From assembly GCA_036971475.1 (NCBI GenBank), contig JBAIZL010000008.1, positions 34,169,586 to 34,233,585 on the forward strand: DNA of 64,000 bases. The letters run 5' to 3'. The stretch comes from Prosapia bicincta (taxonomy: Eukaryota > Arthropoda > Insecta > Hemiptera > Cercopidae). Shown piece after piece: positions 1-14,635 of this stretch (positions are counted from its first letter, which is position 1; each line of letters opens with the position of its first letter). The notes under the pieces are model-generated. The model was not told where the DNA came from. It saw only the letters and a list, made by a program, of their open reading frames with translations, and searched no databases. A program made the position numbers and the translations under genes.

Positions 1-85
1 ATATTTTATGGATTCAGTTGAAGTTTTATTTCCTGAAGGCAGTTTACTATTTTGTGTAGTCAAATCACTGTCCTGGATTACATTT
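1..85 (-). CDS. Sas-6: Probable SAS-6 exon 12 (partial, cut by the window edge)
   Basis: The acceptor is TTCCTTTCAG. The two bases left by exon 11 complete an Ile codon and 28 further codons are open to base 1. The polar Ser/Thr/Gln-rich tail has no stop yet. Confidence 0.65.
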
Positions 86-3000
86 CTGAAAGGAAAAACA
101 GAAGTAAATGCAAAGAACACAAAACCAAAATTATCGTACCAGATGTACGATATATATAGCATTATACAATTGTACCAGTAGAATTTACACCTTAGGGATC
201 TAGCAATAGCTGCCCCTTTTATTGTCCATCCACGTACCAAACCTCCATAACATCTATGAACCTTCATAGCATCTATGCAATTCGCAGCTCGTATCACCTT
301 CTCCTGCCTCCAACCTTTCCCTCCTAGAATACGCAACTAGTTTTTAAGTTTTAGTCTTAAAGTGCTTTAATTGTAGGTAATAGTTTTAAAGTTTAGATTC
401 TAGATGGTGAACTATGTTTGTTTGTAACAGAATTATCTCATCTATTTGCTCGCATCATGTATTATGTACTCTAACCTTAAGCTCACCCTCCAATAAATTG
501 TAAATTTAGTCTAGCCTTCAAGTAATATTTCTATACACAGTCTCACACTATGTTATGTCACACAACATCTGTTTTACACACATGTATTAATATATGTAAA
601 AAAATATTGCACTAAAAAAAATTGAGTCAGTCAGCCAGTTCACATGTTAAAAATAAAAGTAGTCTCCCAGCATAAAACCTTTTTACTGTTCCTCCCAGAA
701 AACATCATACCTTGCAGACAGTCCTAATACACCCAGCCTTTACCAAAACCCTGTTACCATATCCTACCAGCAGCCATTGTTAGTGACAGATTCTGCAAAA
801 CCTCGGGGGCCACCAAACCCGACTGCTGACTAGAAGTAGAAGTCTGTGCAGGATTTCAAGTCTATTTACTCACGAGATAAACAATAAATGAGAGATAACA
901 ATATGCTTCTTATCAAAGGCACAGATCAATTTTGGCCTATGTAAGTTATTTTAAACCTTTTTTGTTATAATTTACTTTTCTTTAAATTAAATATAATTTA
1001 AAAACAGTGTAAATGCTTCAGAGAGGGACTCCTTATCGGCCAACCTTTGTCCCTTGCAAGGTTCGGTACGAGCCAGTTCATTTCAAGACGTCGGTAAAAC
1101 GACATCCCTCCCGTCACTCTCGACGTGACGTAATTTCTCGTGAGTTCTAAGCAAGGCTCACGCTAAACGTGATGTGGATTTTTCTTTCTTTGTTTCTCCC
1201 GTCGTGTGGCGAAGATATTATTAGCATAAATAGTGACTATTTTGAATTATATGTGATTTCTCTTAAGTTACTTAGGTAAGTGATAAGTGCGTGAAAGGGT
1301 GCACCCGAACAACTGTCCGTCATCCGACAGGAAGGACAAGTGGTGGTACTTTGCCCAGTGAGGTATGTGCGATAGCTGTTAACTTTTTTCATTTATTGAG
1401 TATTTAAGGTTCTCCGGAAAATTATGCCGTTACATGGTAAAATATTTAACAGACGGGCTACATTGAGTGTGCTTGTTTCAGCAGATGTCGACTCAGAAGT
1501 ACCTGATCTATGAGACATGCATTACTCATTCATTCACTAGTGGACAGCTATTATGTAATAGCTTAAAATGGGGATTTTATGGAGGTCAGAAAGCATTATT
1601 TATTTTCCAATTCACTAAAACTGAATTAACAGGTATTGTGCAAAACATATTTAAAACTAACTACAATTTTAGTTCTTACTAACAAAATTGTCACACAAGT
1701 TTTGAAGAAACTGGTTATTTTCAATGTTTTATAACGAACAGAAATTCCAGATTTGCCATCTGAGTAAATGGAAAGATGCGTCAATTGTTAGGTAGAAGCT
1801 AAACAATATCTAAACACATGCCAGAAGAAAATTACATAGCCATCACTCAATAGCTTAGAATAGTCTATGCAAAAGACTACAAAAAAATTTAGTAAAAATG
1901 ATATATAGGGAAAAATTTACAGAAACAGACGAGTGGCGACGATCAGTTGAAAAATTTTCATTAATAATAATAATTCAGGTTAATAATAATAATTAAAGTA
2001 TATTAGCTACAAATTAAGTTTAATAATAAATTTTATTATTTTACTGATATGCGCTATTGGTTATTGTGCAGATCATACAAATCTAAAAAAATTCAATCAT
2101 GATTACATATAATGTAAGTTGTGTTTCAAATTCATTTATAATGCATTTTTTTGGAATTGATGTATCTTGTTTGCATTTATAACTAAAGATATTACTTAAT
2201 TTAGCTATGTATTGTAGTGACGCCAAGCCCGTGCTCTACATGTCTAGGGCCATGCATGCTGAAACCACAATCCGGATTTGCGACGTCTGAATGATTGAGA
2301 CTCTATTGTATTTATAACTGTTATGACTCTTGAACTAAAAATAGTATAACAACAATAAAAAACTCAGAATATTTTTACTAACACAAAAATAATTAGTCTT
2401 TATAGAATATGAAAATTTACAATTTCTGTTTCACATGTTTTAAAATTAAAATTTTGAAAGACATATTATAAAAATGGAGAGTCTTAATGGTTTTTATTGT
2501 GTTTTAAGGCAATAGGAACATTTAAGTTACCATTTCCTTGGCAGGGATTAAAGCCATGTTTAAAACATTGTCCAAACACTAACAACCAAGTAGCTGTGAG
2601 TCTCAGGTGGATTTTAATTTACTAACAAAACACAAATAAGATACCACTATATATTTAGCTGACAAAAACGTTAGTCTTACATAAATATTATAGAGGGGAT
2701 CTGTTATAAATTCACACAACCAGCAATATAACTATTTGAAATAGTTTTTTTTGTCAATATGTTAAAATTATTTGAGCAAAATTACCAATGGTACTGATAA
2801 TCAGTGGTACTGTGCACTGTATCAATGTACATGAGTCATTTCTCTGAAGGTAGGCCTGCTCTCTATTACATGTAACGAGATGTCTACTCATTACACTACT
2901 CGTGTAAGAAGAAGGGCAAGAAAGGGCTGATAAGATTTAAGTAGAGGGCATAATGATGTGCTGGTTCTGGGAATACTGGATTGTATTATGTACATGAGTT

Positions 3001-6000
3001 GTTTCTGTGAAGGTAGGTCTGCTCTCTATTACATGAAAAGAGATGTCTACTCATTACACTACTCTTGTAAGAAGAAGGGCAAGAAAGGGCTGATAAGATT
3101 TAGGAAGAGGGCATAATGATGTGCTGGTTCTGGGAATACTGGATTGTATTATGTACATGGGGATTTCTCTGAGGTAGGCCTGCTCTCTATTACATGTAAA
3201 GAGATGTCTACTCATTACTCATTACACTACTCTTGTAAGAAGAAGGACAAGAAAGGGCTGATAAGATTTAAGAAGAGGGCATAATGATGTGCTGGTTCTG
3301 GGAATACTAGATTTTATTATGTACATGGGGATTTCTCTGAGGTAGGCCTGCTCTCTATTACATGTAAAAAGATGTCTACTCATTACACTATTCTTGGAAG
3401 AAAAAGGACAAGAAAGGGCTGATAAGATTTAGGAAGAGGGCATAATGATGTGCTGGTTCTGGGAATACTGGATTGTATTATGTACATGGGGATTTCTCTG
3501 AGGTAGGCCTGCTCTCTATTACATGTAAAGAGATATCTACTCACTACACTACTTTTGTAAGAAGAAGGGCAAGAAAGGGCTGATAAGATTTAGGAAGAGG
3601 GCATAATGATGTGCTGGTTCTGGGAATACTGGATTTATTATGTACATGGGGATTTCTCTGAGGTAGGCCTGCTCTCTATTACATGTAAAGAGATATCTAC
3701 TCACTACACTACTTTTGTAAGAAGAAGGGCAAGAAAGGGCTGATAAGATTTAGGAAGAGGGCATAATGATGTGCTGGTTCTGGGAATACTAGATTGTATT
3801 ATGTACATGGGGATTTCTCTGAAGTGGACTTGCACTCTATTAGATTTAAAGAGATATCTACTCACTACACTACTTTTGTAAGAAGAAGGGCAAGAAAGGG
3901 CTGATAAGATTTAGGAAGAGGGCATAATGATGTGCTGGTTCTGGGAATACTGGATTTATTATGTACATGGGGATTTCTCTGAGGTAGGCCTGCTCTCTAT
4001 TACATGTAAAGAGATATCTACTCACTACACTACTTTTGTAAGAAGAAGGGCAAGAAAGGGCTGATAAGATTTAAGTAGAGGGCATAATGATGTGCTGGTT
4101 CTGGGAATACTAGATTGTATTATGTACAGGGGGATTTCTCTGAAGTGGACTTGCACTCTATTAGATCTAAAGAGATGTCTACTCATTACACTACTCTTGG
4201 AAGAAAAAGGACAAGAAAGGGCTGATAAGATTTAAGTAGAGGGCATAATGATGTGCTGGTTCTGGGAATACTAGATTGTATTATGTACAGGGGGATTTCT
4301 CTGAAGTGGACTTGCACTCTATTAGATCTAAAGAGATGTCTACACATTACACTACTCTTGTAAGAAGAAGGGCAAGAAAGGGCTGATAAGATTTAAGTAG
4401 AGGGCATAATGATGTGCTGGTTCTGGGAATACTAGATTGTATTATGTACAGGGGGATTTCTCTGAAGTGGACTTGCACTCTATTAGATCTAAAGAGATGT
4501 CTACTCATTACACTACTCTTGTAAGAAGAAGGGCAAGAAAGGGCTGATAAGATTTAAGTAGAGGGCATAATGATGTGCTGGTTCTGGGAATACTGGATTG
4601 TATTATGTACATGAGGATTTCTCTGAGGTAGGCCTGCTCTCTATTACATGTAAAGAGATATCTACTCACTACACTACTCTTGTAAGAAAAAGGGCAAGAA
4701 AGGGCTGATAAGATTTAGGAAGAGGGCATAATGATGTGCTGGTTCTGGGAATACTGGATTGTATTATGTACATGAGGATTTCTCTGAGGTAGGCCTGTTC
4801 TCTATTACATGTAAAGAGATATCTACTCACTACACTACTCTTGTAAGAAAAAGGGCAAGAAAGGGCTGATTAAGATTTAGGAAGAGGGCATAATGATGTG
4901 CTGGTTCTGGGAATACTGGATTGTATTATGTACATGGGGATTTCGTGAGGTAGGCCTGCCCTCTATCACATTTAAAGAGATGTCTACTCATTACACTACT
5001 CGTGTAAGAAGAAGGGCAAGAAAGGGCTGATAAGATTTAGGAAGACGGCATAATGATGTGCTGGTTCTGGTAATACTGGATTGTATTATGTACATGGGGA
5101 TTTCTCTGAGGTAGGCCTGCTCTCTATTACATGTAAAGAGATGTCTACTCATTACACTACTCTTGTAAGAAGAAGGGCAAGAAGAGCTGATAAGATTTAA
5201 GTAGAGGGCATAATGATGTGCTGGTTCTGGGAATACTAGATTGTATTATGTACATGAGTTATTTCTGTGAAGGTAGGCCTGCTCTCTATTACATGAAAAG
5301 AGATATCTACTCACTACACTACTTTTGTAAGAAGAAGGGCAAGAAAGGGCTGATAAGATTTAAGTAGAGGGCATAATGATGTGCTGGTTCTGGGAATACT
5401 AGATTGTATTATGTACATGAGTTATTTCTGTGAAGGTAGGCCTGCTCTCTATTACATGTAAAGAGATATCTACTCACTACACTACTTTTGTAAGAAGAAG
5501 GGCAAGAAAGGGCTGATAAGATTTAGGAAGAGGGCATAATGATGTGCTGGTTCTGGGAATACTGGATTTATTATGTACATGGGGATTTCTCTGAGGTAGG
5601 CCTGCTCTCTATTACATGTAAAGAGATGTCTACTCATTACACTACTCTTGTAAGAAGAAGGGCAAGAAGAGCTGATAAGATTTAAGTAGAGGGCATAATG
5701 ATGTGCTGGTTCTGGGAATACTAGATTGTATTATGTACATGAGTTATTTCTGTGAAGGTAGGCCTGCTCTCTATTACATGAAAAGAGATGTCTACTCATT
5801 ACACTACTCTTGTAAGAAGAAGGGCAAGAAAGGGCTGATAAGATTTAGGAAGAGGGCATAATGATGTGCTGGTTCTGGGAATACTGGATTGTATTATGTA
5901 CATGGGGATTTCTCTGAAGTAGTCTTGTTCTCAACCGGAATGATGACTAAAAATTGGCTAAAAATTCAAATAGTGGGAATTTTATAAAACTTTAAATAAT

Positions 6001-9000
6001 TTATTTGTTATTTTTATTCTTTTTACATTGTAATTTTTTCAGTCATAGACTGTTCCTACAGTTAGAAATCAGTTGTCTTTTTGTTAATAATAATTTGTAA
6101 AATCTCATATTTTAGAAAATTTACAAACTTACATGATATTTTCTTGAGAAGGTCTGTTATGATTTACTTCACTAGATTCACCGTTACTTGAAGCAGCACA
6201 TTTTCTCAAATATACATTTTCCTGTAAAAAAATACACTAATAACAAAATATAATTTAAATAAAATATATTCGTAGCAAAGAAAAGTATTTTAAATTATAA
6301 TGATAAACCAAAAATACACTATTTATTCACACAATTTACTTCCAATTTAATAATCAAATTTATGAAAACAATTATATTAACCTTATTTTAAAATATATGA
6401 TATAATTTGGAAACTAATCAATTTTATTGATAAACCTATTCTAACAATATATAAATCTGTGAAAACTCCTGAGCCGCGCTTTGTTGATGTAGTTTTATTA
6501 ACTATTCTGAAAAATAAGTATCAAAATCTATTTTAATATTTTAATTGGTAACATGGTATTATCATAAAGGCTATTTTAGAGATGTTAATTTTTTGGCTAT
6601 TTATTCATATTTCAACATCCTGAAAGACGAGTTAAAAAATACTATAGTGCTATAGCGTTATTTATAATGTGTGTAATCAAGCGGAGGAAGTAGTTTTTAT
6701 TGTGATGCTGACGACAAAGTGGAACAAAAAAACCTGTAAAATTCATCAACAATGTATGTAACATTGTCTCTGAAAAATATTTGTACACCATACTTTAAAA
6801 ACAATACTAGAACTCCTTTAACAGATTTTAAACCAAATAGAGGTTATAAAATTATGAAATGTAAGGTCTGCTTACTATAAAGATCTAGATTACTTTGTCA
6901 GATTACAAAAGGATTACAGAGAAATGGTTTTAAGAATCATTCCTGAATAAGTATTAAAAAGCAATATGTTTTATATATACTATGGGACACAACAATTAAC
7001 AAGATTCAATTGTCTAACTTTTTTTTTGTTCTTATCCCATAATTTTTTTAATATAGTGTTACTTATCATATATGTTCTACAGACAAAATATGCTTGTCAC
7101 AACACATTAGGGGTAGAGATCATACAGTGCAACGGGTAGGATTGGAATTAGCAAATACCGTCGCAATAATATTAAAATTTCGTAAAGTAAAAATGTGAAA
7201 GCAAAGCCATTATAAGGGATAAGGGGTTTTGTACATTTTAAAAAAACAAGTAAATTACACGGAAATGAGAGAAAACCTCAAAATACTCCTACAATCACCA
7301 TCGACATTCGAGAAGACGCAGCTTGTCAAGAGGGAAAGGAGATGCCCTGTACCAAAATTCGCGAAAACGCCGGATAGAAGAGTTAAACCCAAATTAAAGA
7401 AACAGACAATATTTTGATCATTTTTGAGTGAGCTTGCTTTGTGTGAGAAACCGGAAGCCCAGCGGGGGAAAAAGTCGCATGATGTCGTGACGTCGATTTT
7501 AGAAGCCACCCCGATTGGTTGACAAAACGTGGTACGATACGTCTCGTGGGAACGAGAAAGCCCAGCGGGGGTTAAAAGCAACAGCATAATTCTAGATTTC
7601 AAAGAGGAAGGACGTCCGTCCGGTCGCTCCAGCTCACAAGCCTTTGTTTCAATTTGTGATCTGTAAATGATGACGATGAAAATGACGTGCTAAGCGCGAG
7701 ACTGGTCGTCGCTAAAATGTAGTCGCGTGTGGTTTGGAACCCTTTTGGAGCAGGTTACTTCTCCAAAAGTGGTCTCCATAGTTTAACATCTATGTGGCGG
7801 CGTTCTTAAGAAGTTTGTGTGTGTTAGAGGTGAACAATATGAAAAATTATTAGAGTCAGTAAGGTAATTTATAAAGAACAGTGTTTCAAAATTTATATAA
7901 AACAGTGAACAGTGAAGGAATCCAAATTTAATTAAATGTCAATGTTTAAATCAACCTTTTATATATGAACAGTGAAAAATAAATAATTAAATAAATAATT
8001 GAACAATAAGAACTTAAGAACTGAAAGAGGGAGATTAAAATTTTATAAGTTTCAAAATCGGGATAATAAAATTCTATCACAGCATCGCAGCAGGCACGCC
8101 AACAGTCAAGATCGGTGACATCGCATACCAAGATGGCCAACCCAGAAACAAACGATCTCGAGGGAGAAGAAAGAAAAATCTACCAGGATTTAGGAGTGAC
8201 CCTGCGATTAAGGTCAGGTTAATTTCTCTCGTTTTCATTTAATTAAATTAAAAATTCTATATTGAACAATTTTTAGGGAAAGTTGACATTTTAAATAATT
8301 CAGTTTCAAATAAAATTTCTTTTTAAAAAGTTAAAGATGTAAAGAATTTCAAACAATGGCTTTGTTTAATTCATGAACTAGAGAGGGTAGTGGTTAGTGG
8401 GGGAAATTCCCAACACAAAATGGAGGAGTCCTCCAAACTAGTTTATAAATATGAAATAGAATTAAATTGTTAGTAAATTGGAAATTTTTTTTAAATAGAG
8501 AAAGTTATAAATTGTTTTGGAAAGAAGTAAATGTTAAAAATTAAAGGTTTTTTTTTAATATAAAAAATAATAAATAAATAAAATGTAAACAGGTGTTAAG
8601 AAATTTTGTTATGAGTTTTGTGCAAAAGAAGTTAAATAAGGCAGAGGATTCAACAGAAAAGGTTTCTTTTTTTTAGTATTTTAGACCAACGTTAAATATT
8701 TAAAATTATTAAATGATAATCAAGTAAAATTATTAAATGAGAAAGGGTAAAAATTAATGAATGAGAATTAATTAAAATTAATTAATAATAAGCAATTAAA
8801 ATTAATTAATGAGAAAGGGTTAAAATTAATTAATGGGAATAAATTAAAATTAATTAATGAAAAATTAATTCACATTTATAAATCAGATTTAATTCAAATA
8901 TAAAGGGGTTTAAGGGTTTACAAAATTATTTGGAATTAAAATAATAGGGTTGTGAAATAGTAAAAAGGGGACAAAACTAAAATGTGAAACAATTTCTTTG

Positions 9001-12000
9001 ATTTAAAGTAGACAATAAAAATAAAAAGTAAATATTCAGCAAAGATTATGTGGGTCTAGTAAATCAATTTTTAGGCTAAGAATTTCAAGTTAAGATGTAA
9101 TATGTTTGTTTAATTAGTTATAGAAGTATAAAAAATTGTTGGTTGATATAAATTCGGTTTTTCAAAATATTAATTGTTTTAAATGGGATAAGATTATTTA
9201 GTGATATAACTTATGTTTTTCAAAAAGTTTAATGTTTTGTTAAATGTGATAAAATTGTGTATTGATATAACTTATGTTATTCAAAGGATCAGTTTTTAAA
9301 TTAAAAGGGTTAAAGTTATTTGTTGATGAAGTCAAGTTTTAAAAGTTCCATTGTCTAATTTTATGTACTAGAGTTTAAAATCAAACGTTCAAGATTTGCA
9401 AAATCACATAAAAGGATTGTTTATTTCAAGGGGTTTTGAAAAAGGTATTGTCAAAGATAAAGACAGTTTTATTTAAAAAAAGAAAGAAATGAAATATTTG
9501 ATTTTGAATATTGAAGGCTTAAATAAACATAATTAAATTACACTTTTCAGTTAATATAACTAAAAATTATTTTTCTTATAACTTTTGGTGTTAATATAAA
9601 TTCATTAAGAAGTTTACTAAAATTTTGTATAGAAGGGGTAAAAGAAAGGGTTAACTGAGTAAAGAGTTACCACTGACATTGTAATGTGTATATTTTAGAA
9701 AAAAAAAAGAATAGATAAAGTTTTCTCTAATAAATGTTTCTCTAAACAGAAATGAATGGCTAATATTTTAAAGAGCTAGTTAAAATAAGAAAATTGCAAA
9801 ATGTGCTGTAATTTCAAATTTAAGGGTAAAATAGAAATGTAATTTTTACTAACTTGCCAACAAAACAATAGTGCTTTTATTTAAAACAGATTTCTTATCC
9901 TCCTAAAACCAAAGGGTCATTTCGCCAAAAAGATGCCTTCAAAGAACTCATTCCCCCGGGAAATGCTTATAATAAAGTCCAGTGACCTGTTCTCTGGCAG
10001 ATTTTGGCGGGTCATTGCACAGTATCCTAGTTTGGCTAGGATAGGCCCTGTCAGAATTCTGAGCTTGCGGTGGGGTGAAGTGTGGAGGCGTCCGCGCCGG
10101 TGGCCTGTGGGCGAGACGCCCCGCGGGCGGCGAGGTGCACGCTCCGCTGCAACAGACGTCATTAGTTAATCATGAATGTAATCATTGCTTGTTTACTGCA
10201 AGAGTAGTTTGTTACATGTCATGTACAAGGCTAGATGTCTGTACTGTCTAAAGGATATTTGTGACTCTCAAAACTTGCAGCTTAGATAAGGATAGATATT
10301 TATATCCCATAAGTTGGATCATGAATGTAATCATTGCTTGTTTACTGCAAGAGTAGTTTGTTACATGTCATGTACAAGGCTAGATGTCTGTACTGTCTAA
10401 AGGATATTTGTGACTCTCAAAACTTGCAGCTTAGATAAGGGTAGATATTTATATCCCATAAGTTGGATCATGAATGTAATCATTGCTTGTTTACTGCAAG
10501 AGTAGTTTGTTACATGTCATGTACAAGGCTAGATGTCTGTGCTGCCTAAAGGATATTTGTGACTCTCAAAACTTGCAGCTTAGATAAGGGTAGATATTTA
10601 TATCCCATAAGTTGGATCATGAATGTAATCATTGCTTGTTTACTGCAAGAGTAGTTTGTTACATGTCATGTACAAGGCTAGATGTCTGTACTGTCTAAAG
10701 GATATTTGTGACTCTCAAAACTTGCAGCTTAGATAAGGGTAGATATTTATATCCCATAAGTTGGATCATGAATGTAATCATTGCTTGTTTACTGCAAGAG
10801 TAGTTTGTTACATGTCATGTACAAGGCTAGATGTCTGTACTGTCTAAAGGATATTTGTGACTCTCAAAACTTGCAGCTTAGATAAGGATAGATATTTATA
10901 TCCCATAAGTTGGATCATGAATGTAATCATTGCTTGTTTACTGCAAGAGTAGTTTGTTACATGTCATGTACAAGGCTAGATGTCTGTACTGTCTAAAGGA
11001 TATTTGTGACTCTCAAAACTTGCAGCTTAGATAAGGATAGATATTTATATCCCATAAGTTGGATCATGAATGTAATCATTGCTTGTTTACTGCAAGAGTA
11101 GTTTGTTACATGTCATGTACAAGGCTAGATGTCTGTACTGTCTAAAGGATATTTGTGACTCTCAAAACTTGCAGCTTAGATAAGGATAGATATTTATATC
11201 CCATAAGTTGGATCATGAATGTAATCATTGCTTGTTTACTGCAAGAGTAGTTTGTTACATGTCATGTACAAGGCTAGATGTCTGTGCTGCCTAAAGGATA
11301 TTTGTGACTCTCAAAACTTGCAGCTTAGATAAGGATAGATATTTATATCCCATAAGTTGGATCATGAATGTAATCATTGCTTGTTTACTGCAAGAGTAGT
11401 TTGTTACATGTCATGTACAAGGCTAGATGTCTGTACTGTCTAAAGGATATTTGTGACTCTCAAAACTTGCAGCTTAGACAAGGATAGATATTTATATCCC
11501 ATAAGTTGGATCATGAATCAAACTAGACCAAGTGGCATTTATGGATCACTAGACCAAGTGCCAAAAGTGTCTTTTAAGATATTGCCTTTCAAAATTTATT
11601 TACTCAATGTTAGATTATAGGATTGGCACTTGGATAACGCACTCTGCTTGTCACGTCTAATTGTGGAATTATTTAGTGAATCTCTTTTCTTTAGTTTTAT
11701 TTTCTCCCTTTAATTGTTTATCCAAGCCATAATAGCATCAAACTCTGATAGGGACAAGAAAAGGCAAAAGACCGTTATGTTGTTGATTAGTAAAATTGAC
11801 CTTTTAATGAATTAAAATGTGAGGAAAGCATAGCATCTGTTGTGAATATATAATAACATTCCACATAGAATGCTTATCTTTATGAAACAGAACTGGCCAT
11901 GCGGACAAAAAATTTACAAAAATGAAACTGGCAATAATTTAAATAGCACAAGTATTGTTTTAGAATTAAAAGGAATATGTCTAAATATACCTGATGCAGT

Positions 12001-14564
12001 AGCAATAGCTGACAAAGATGTAATAGAATGAAAGAGAGAAGATACTAATGATGTTGGGTACGAAATTTGAACATATAAAGAAATTGCCGTTTATGTTAAA
12101 GATAAAGACGCATTTATTGAAGAAAGTGAGAAAGAGTGTGAACATTGCCCAGAAAATGAAGTGACTTATAGGAAAGTATATGAAATGCATTGGATGGTAG
12201 GAGAGACAAAAAAAAGCAGAACTGACAAAATTGATAGTGTTTTATATAGGCTAATGACAGATCACAGACAAGGACAGAAGACATTGAAGTGTAGGTCTGA
12301 ACATTTTCCTGCATCCATGTAATGTTGGCACCAATGTTGCAATCCTGACCCCTTTATAAATTCCCATTTTTCTACATCATTGAAGAACAAATTTGTGTGA
12401 GGGATATTAATAGCCTGCCTATTTCACTACAGCTATAGCCAATAAAGCTTAATTCTATTGGAATATCTACTTCAAACCCATCTTCCTCATGTACATAAAC
12501 TGTTAAAGATAAATTATTTCTAAACACTTTTAAATGTTTATAAACCTGCCTATAGTAGCACTTACTTATATTTGTTGAGGACGGCCGTTTCGGGAGATGT
12601 GTCCCATTGTTAACTCAGACCGTAACTGATCTCAAGGTTTATGTAGGTTAGGGTAGGGGTGGGATATTTTGGCGGTGTGGGTGTATTTTGTGTGTATTAG
12701 GAGTTATGATGTCAAAAAGTGTGTGTGAGTTGTAATGTAATTGTGTATTGAGTATGTGTGTAGGATGTAGTTTTAAGTGTCTGTATATTTCGTACTGTTC
12801 GGTTGTGTAGCGTTTGTTATTTCTGTGTTGTTTATGAAGAATTTGTAGGTTAGATGTTATATCTATGTAGTCATGTTTTGTGGAGTTGAGATGACCAGCG
12901 AAGTTTGATTGGTAGTTATGGTTTGTTAGTGCTTTTATATGTTCTTGATAACGTGTGTAGAAGGACCTCTCTGTCTGGCCTATGTAAAAACTGGGGCACG
13001 AACTGCAAGTTAGTTTGTAAACTCCAGTGGCGTTGTAAATGTCGTTGATTTTGTTGTTGGGTTTAAATTGTTTATTGAGAGGCGTAAATTGTTTATTGAA
13101 TATTGACTGACGTATCTGTACCAGTAAATTATGTTATCTTGTCGAGGATATCATAACATTATATAAAGGTAACACACGCAGAGCACACATATTTCTAAAA
13201 CACCTTAATTCCATACACCCAAAACTAACATACACCATCGAAACAGAACAACAAAACTCTCTCAATTTCCTAGACATTACAATTAAACGAACAGACAAAC
13301 AAACACATAAATTCAACATATACCGAAAACCCACTAGTACCAATACGACCATTCACAGCTCCTCAAACCACCCACACCAACATAAACTAGCTGCTTACAA
13401 CACCATGATATATCGCCTGCTTAAAACAGATAAAGAAGAACACTAATAGGAATTAAACACCATAAAACATATAGCACAAACTAACGGATACAACCCAACA
13501 ATGATTGACAAATTATACAACCACCTAAAAAATAAACCTAACAACCCAAATACAAACACACATCAGGACCATCCCATAAAATACTTATCGATACCATACA
13601 GATCATCCAAAACCCACAATCTAACCAACACACTATGAAAATACAACTACAAAATAGCTTATTCCACACAGAACACTCTCAATAAACAATTTAAACCCAA
13701 CAACAAAATCGATGACATTTACAACACCACTGGACTTTACAAACTAACTTGCAAATCGTGCCCCAGTTTTTACATAGGCCAGACAGGAGGTCCTTCTACA
13801 CACGTTACCAAAAACATATAAAAGCACTAACAAACCATAACTACCAATCAAACTTCGCTGGTCATCTCAACTCCACAAAACATGACTACATAGATATAAC
13901 ATCTAACCTACAAATTCTTCATAAACAACACAGAAATAACAAACGCTACACAACCGAACAGTACGAAATATACAGACACTTAAAACTACACCCTACACAC
14001 ATACTCAATACACAATTACATTACAACTCACACACACTTTTTGACATCATAACTCCTAATACACACAAAATACACCCACACCGCCAAAATATCCCACCCC
14101 TACCCTAACCTACATAAACCTTGAGATCAGTTACGGTCTGAGTTGACAATGGGGCACATTTCCCGAAACGGCCGTCCTCAACAAATATAAGAAAGTGCTA
14201 CTATAGACAGGTTTATAAACATTTAAAAGTGTTTAGTGATAACTAGTAGCTCACATGAAGATGGAATCAACAAATATATATATATATATATATATTCTTG
14301 ATATTTAATATTATCCATTGTTTTTCCGTTGCACTGACTTTATGAAGTTAATATATTACTATTTTTGAGTAATTTTATCCACCGTTAAGTGCAATAATTT
14401 TACCTTGAGTGATGAGGCACCTTTCGGTCTTTGACCATTGTCGAATCACTCGTGAATCAGAGTGATTCGACAATGGTCAAAGACCGAAAGGTGCCTCATC
14501 ACTCAAGGTAAAATTATTGCACTTAACGGTGGATAAAATTACTCAAAAATAGTAATATATTAAC

Positions 14565-14635
<71 letters not shown>

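Noticed and set aside
2826..5930. Possible CRISPR-like array because of regular repeats.
   Set aside because: Units are contiguous ~160-bp tandem copies without unique spacers, and the context is eukaryotic.
9917..10169. Overlapping 81- and 78-codon frames on both strands.
   Set aside because: GC-rich repeat DNA has few stops by composition; neither frame shows a domain.
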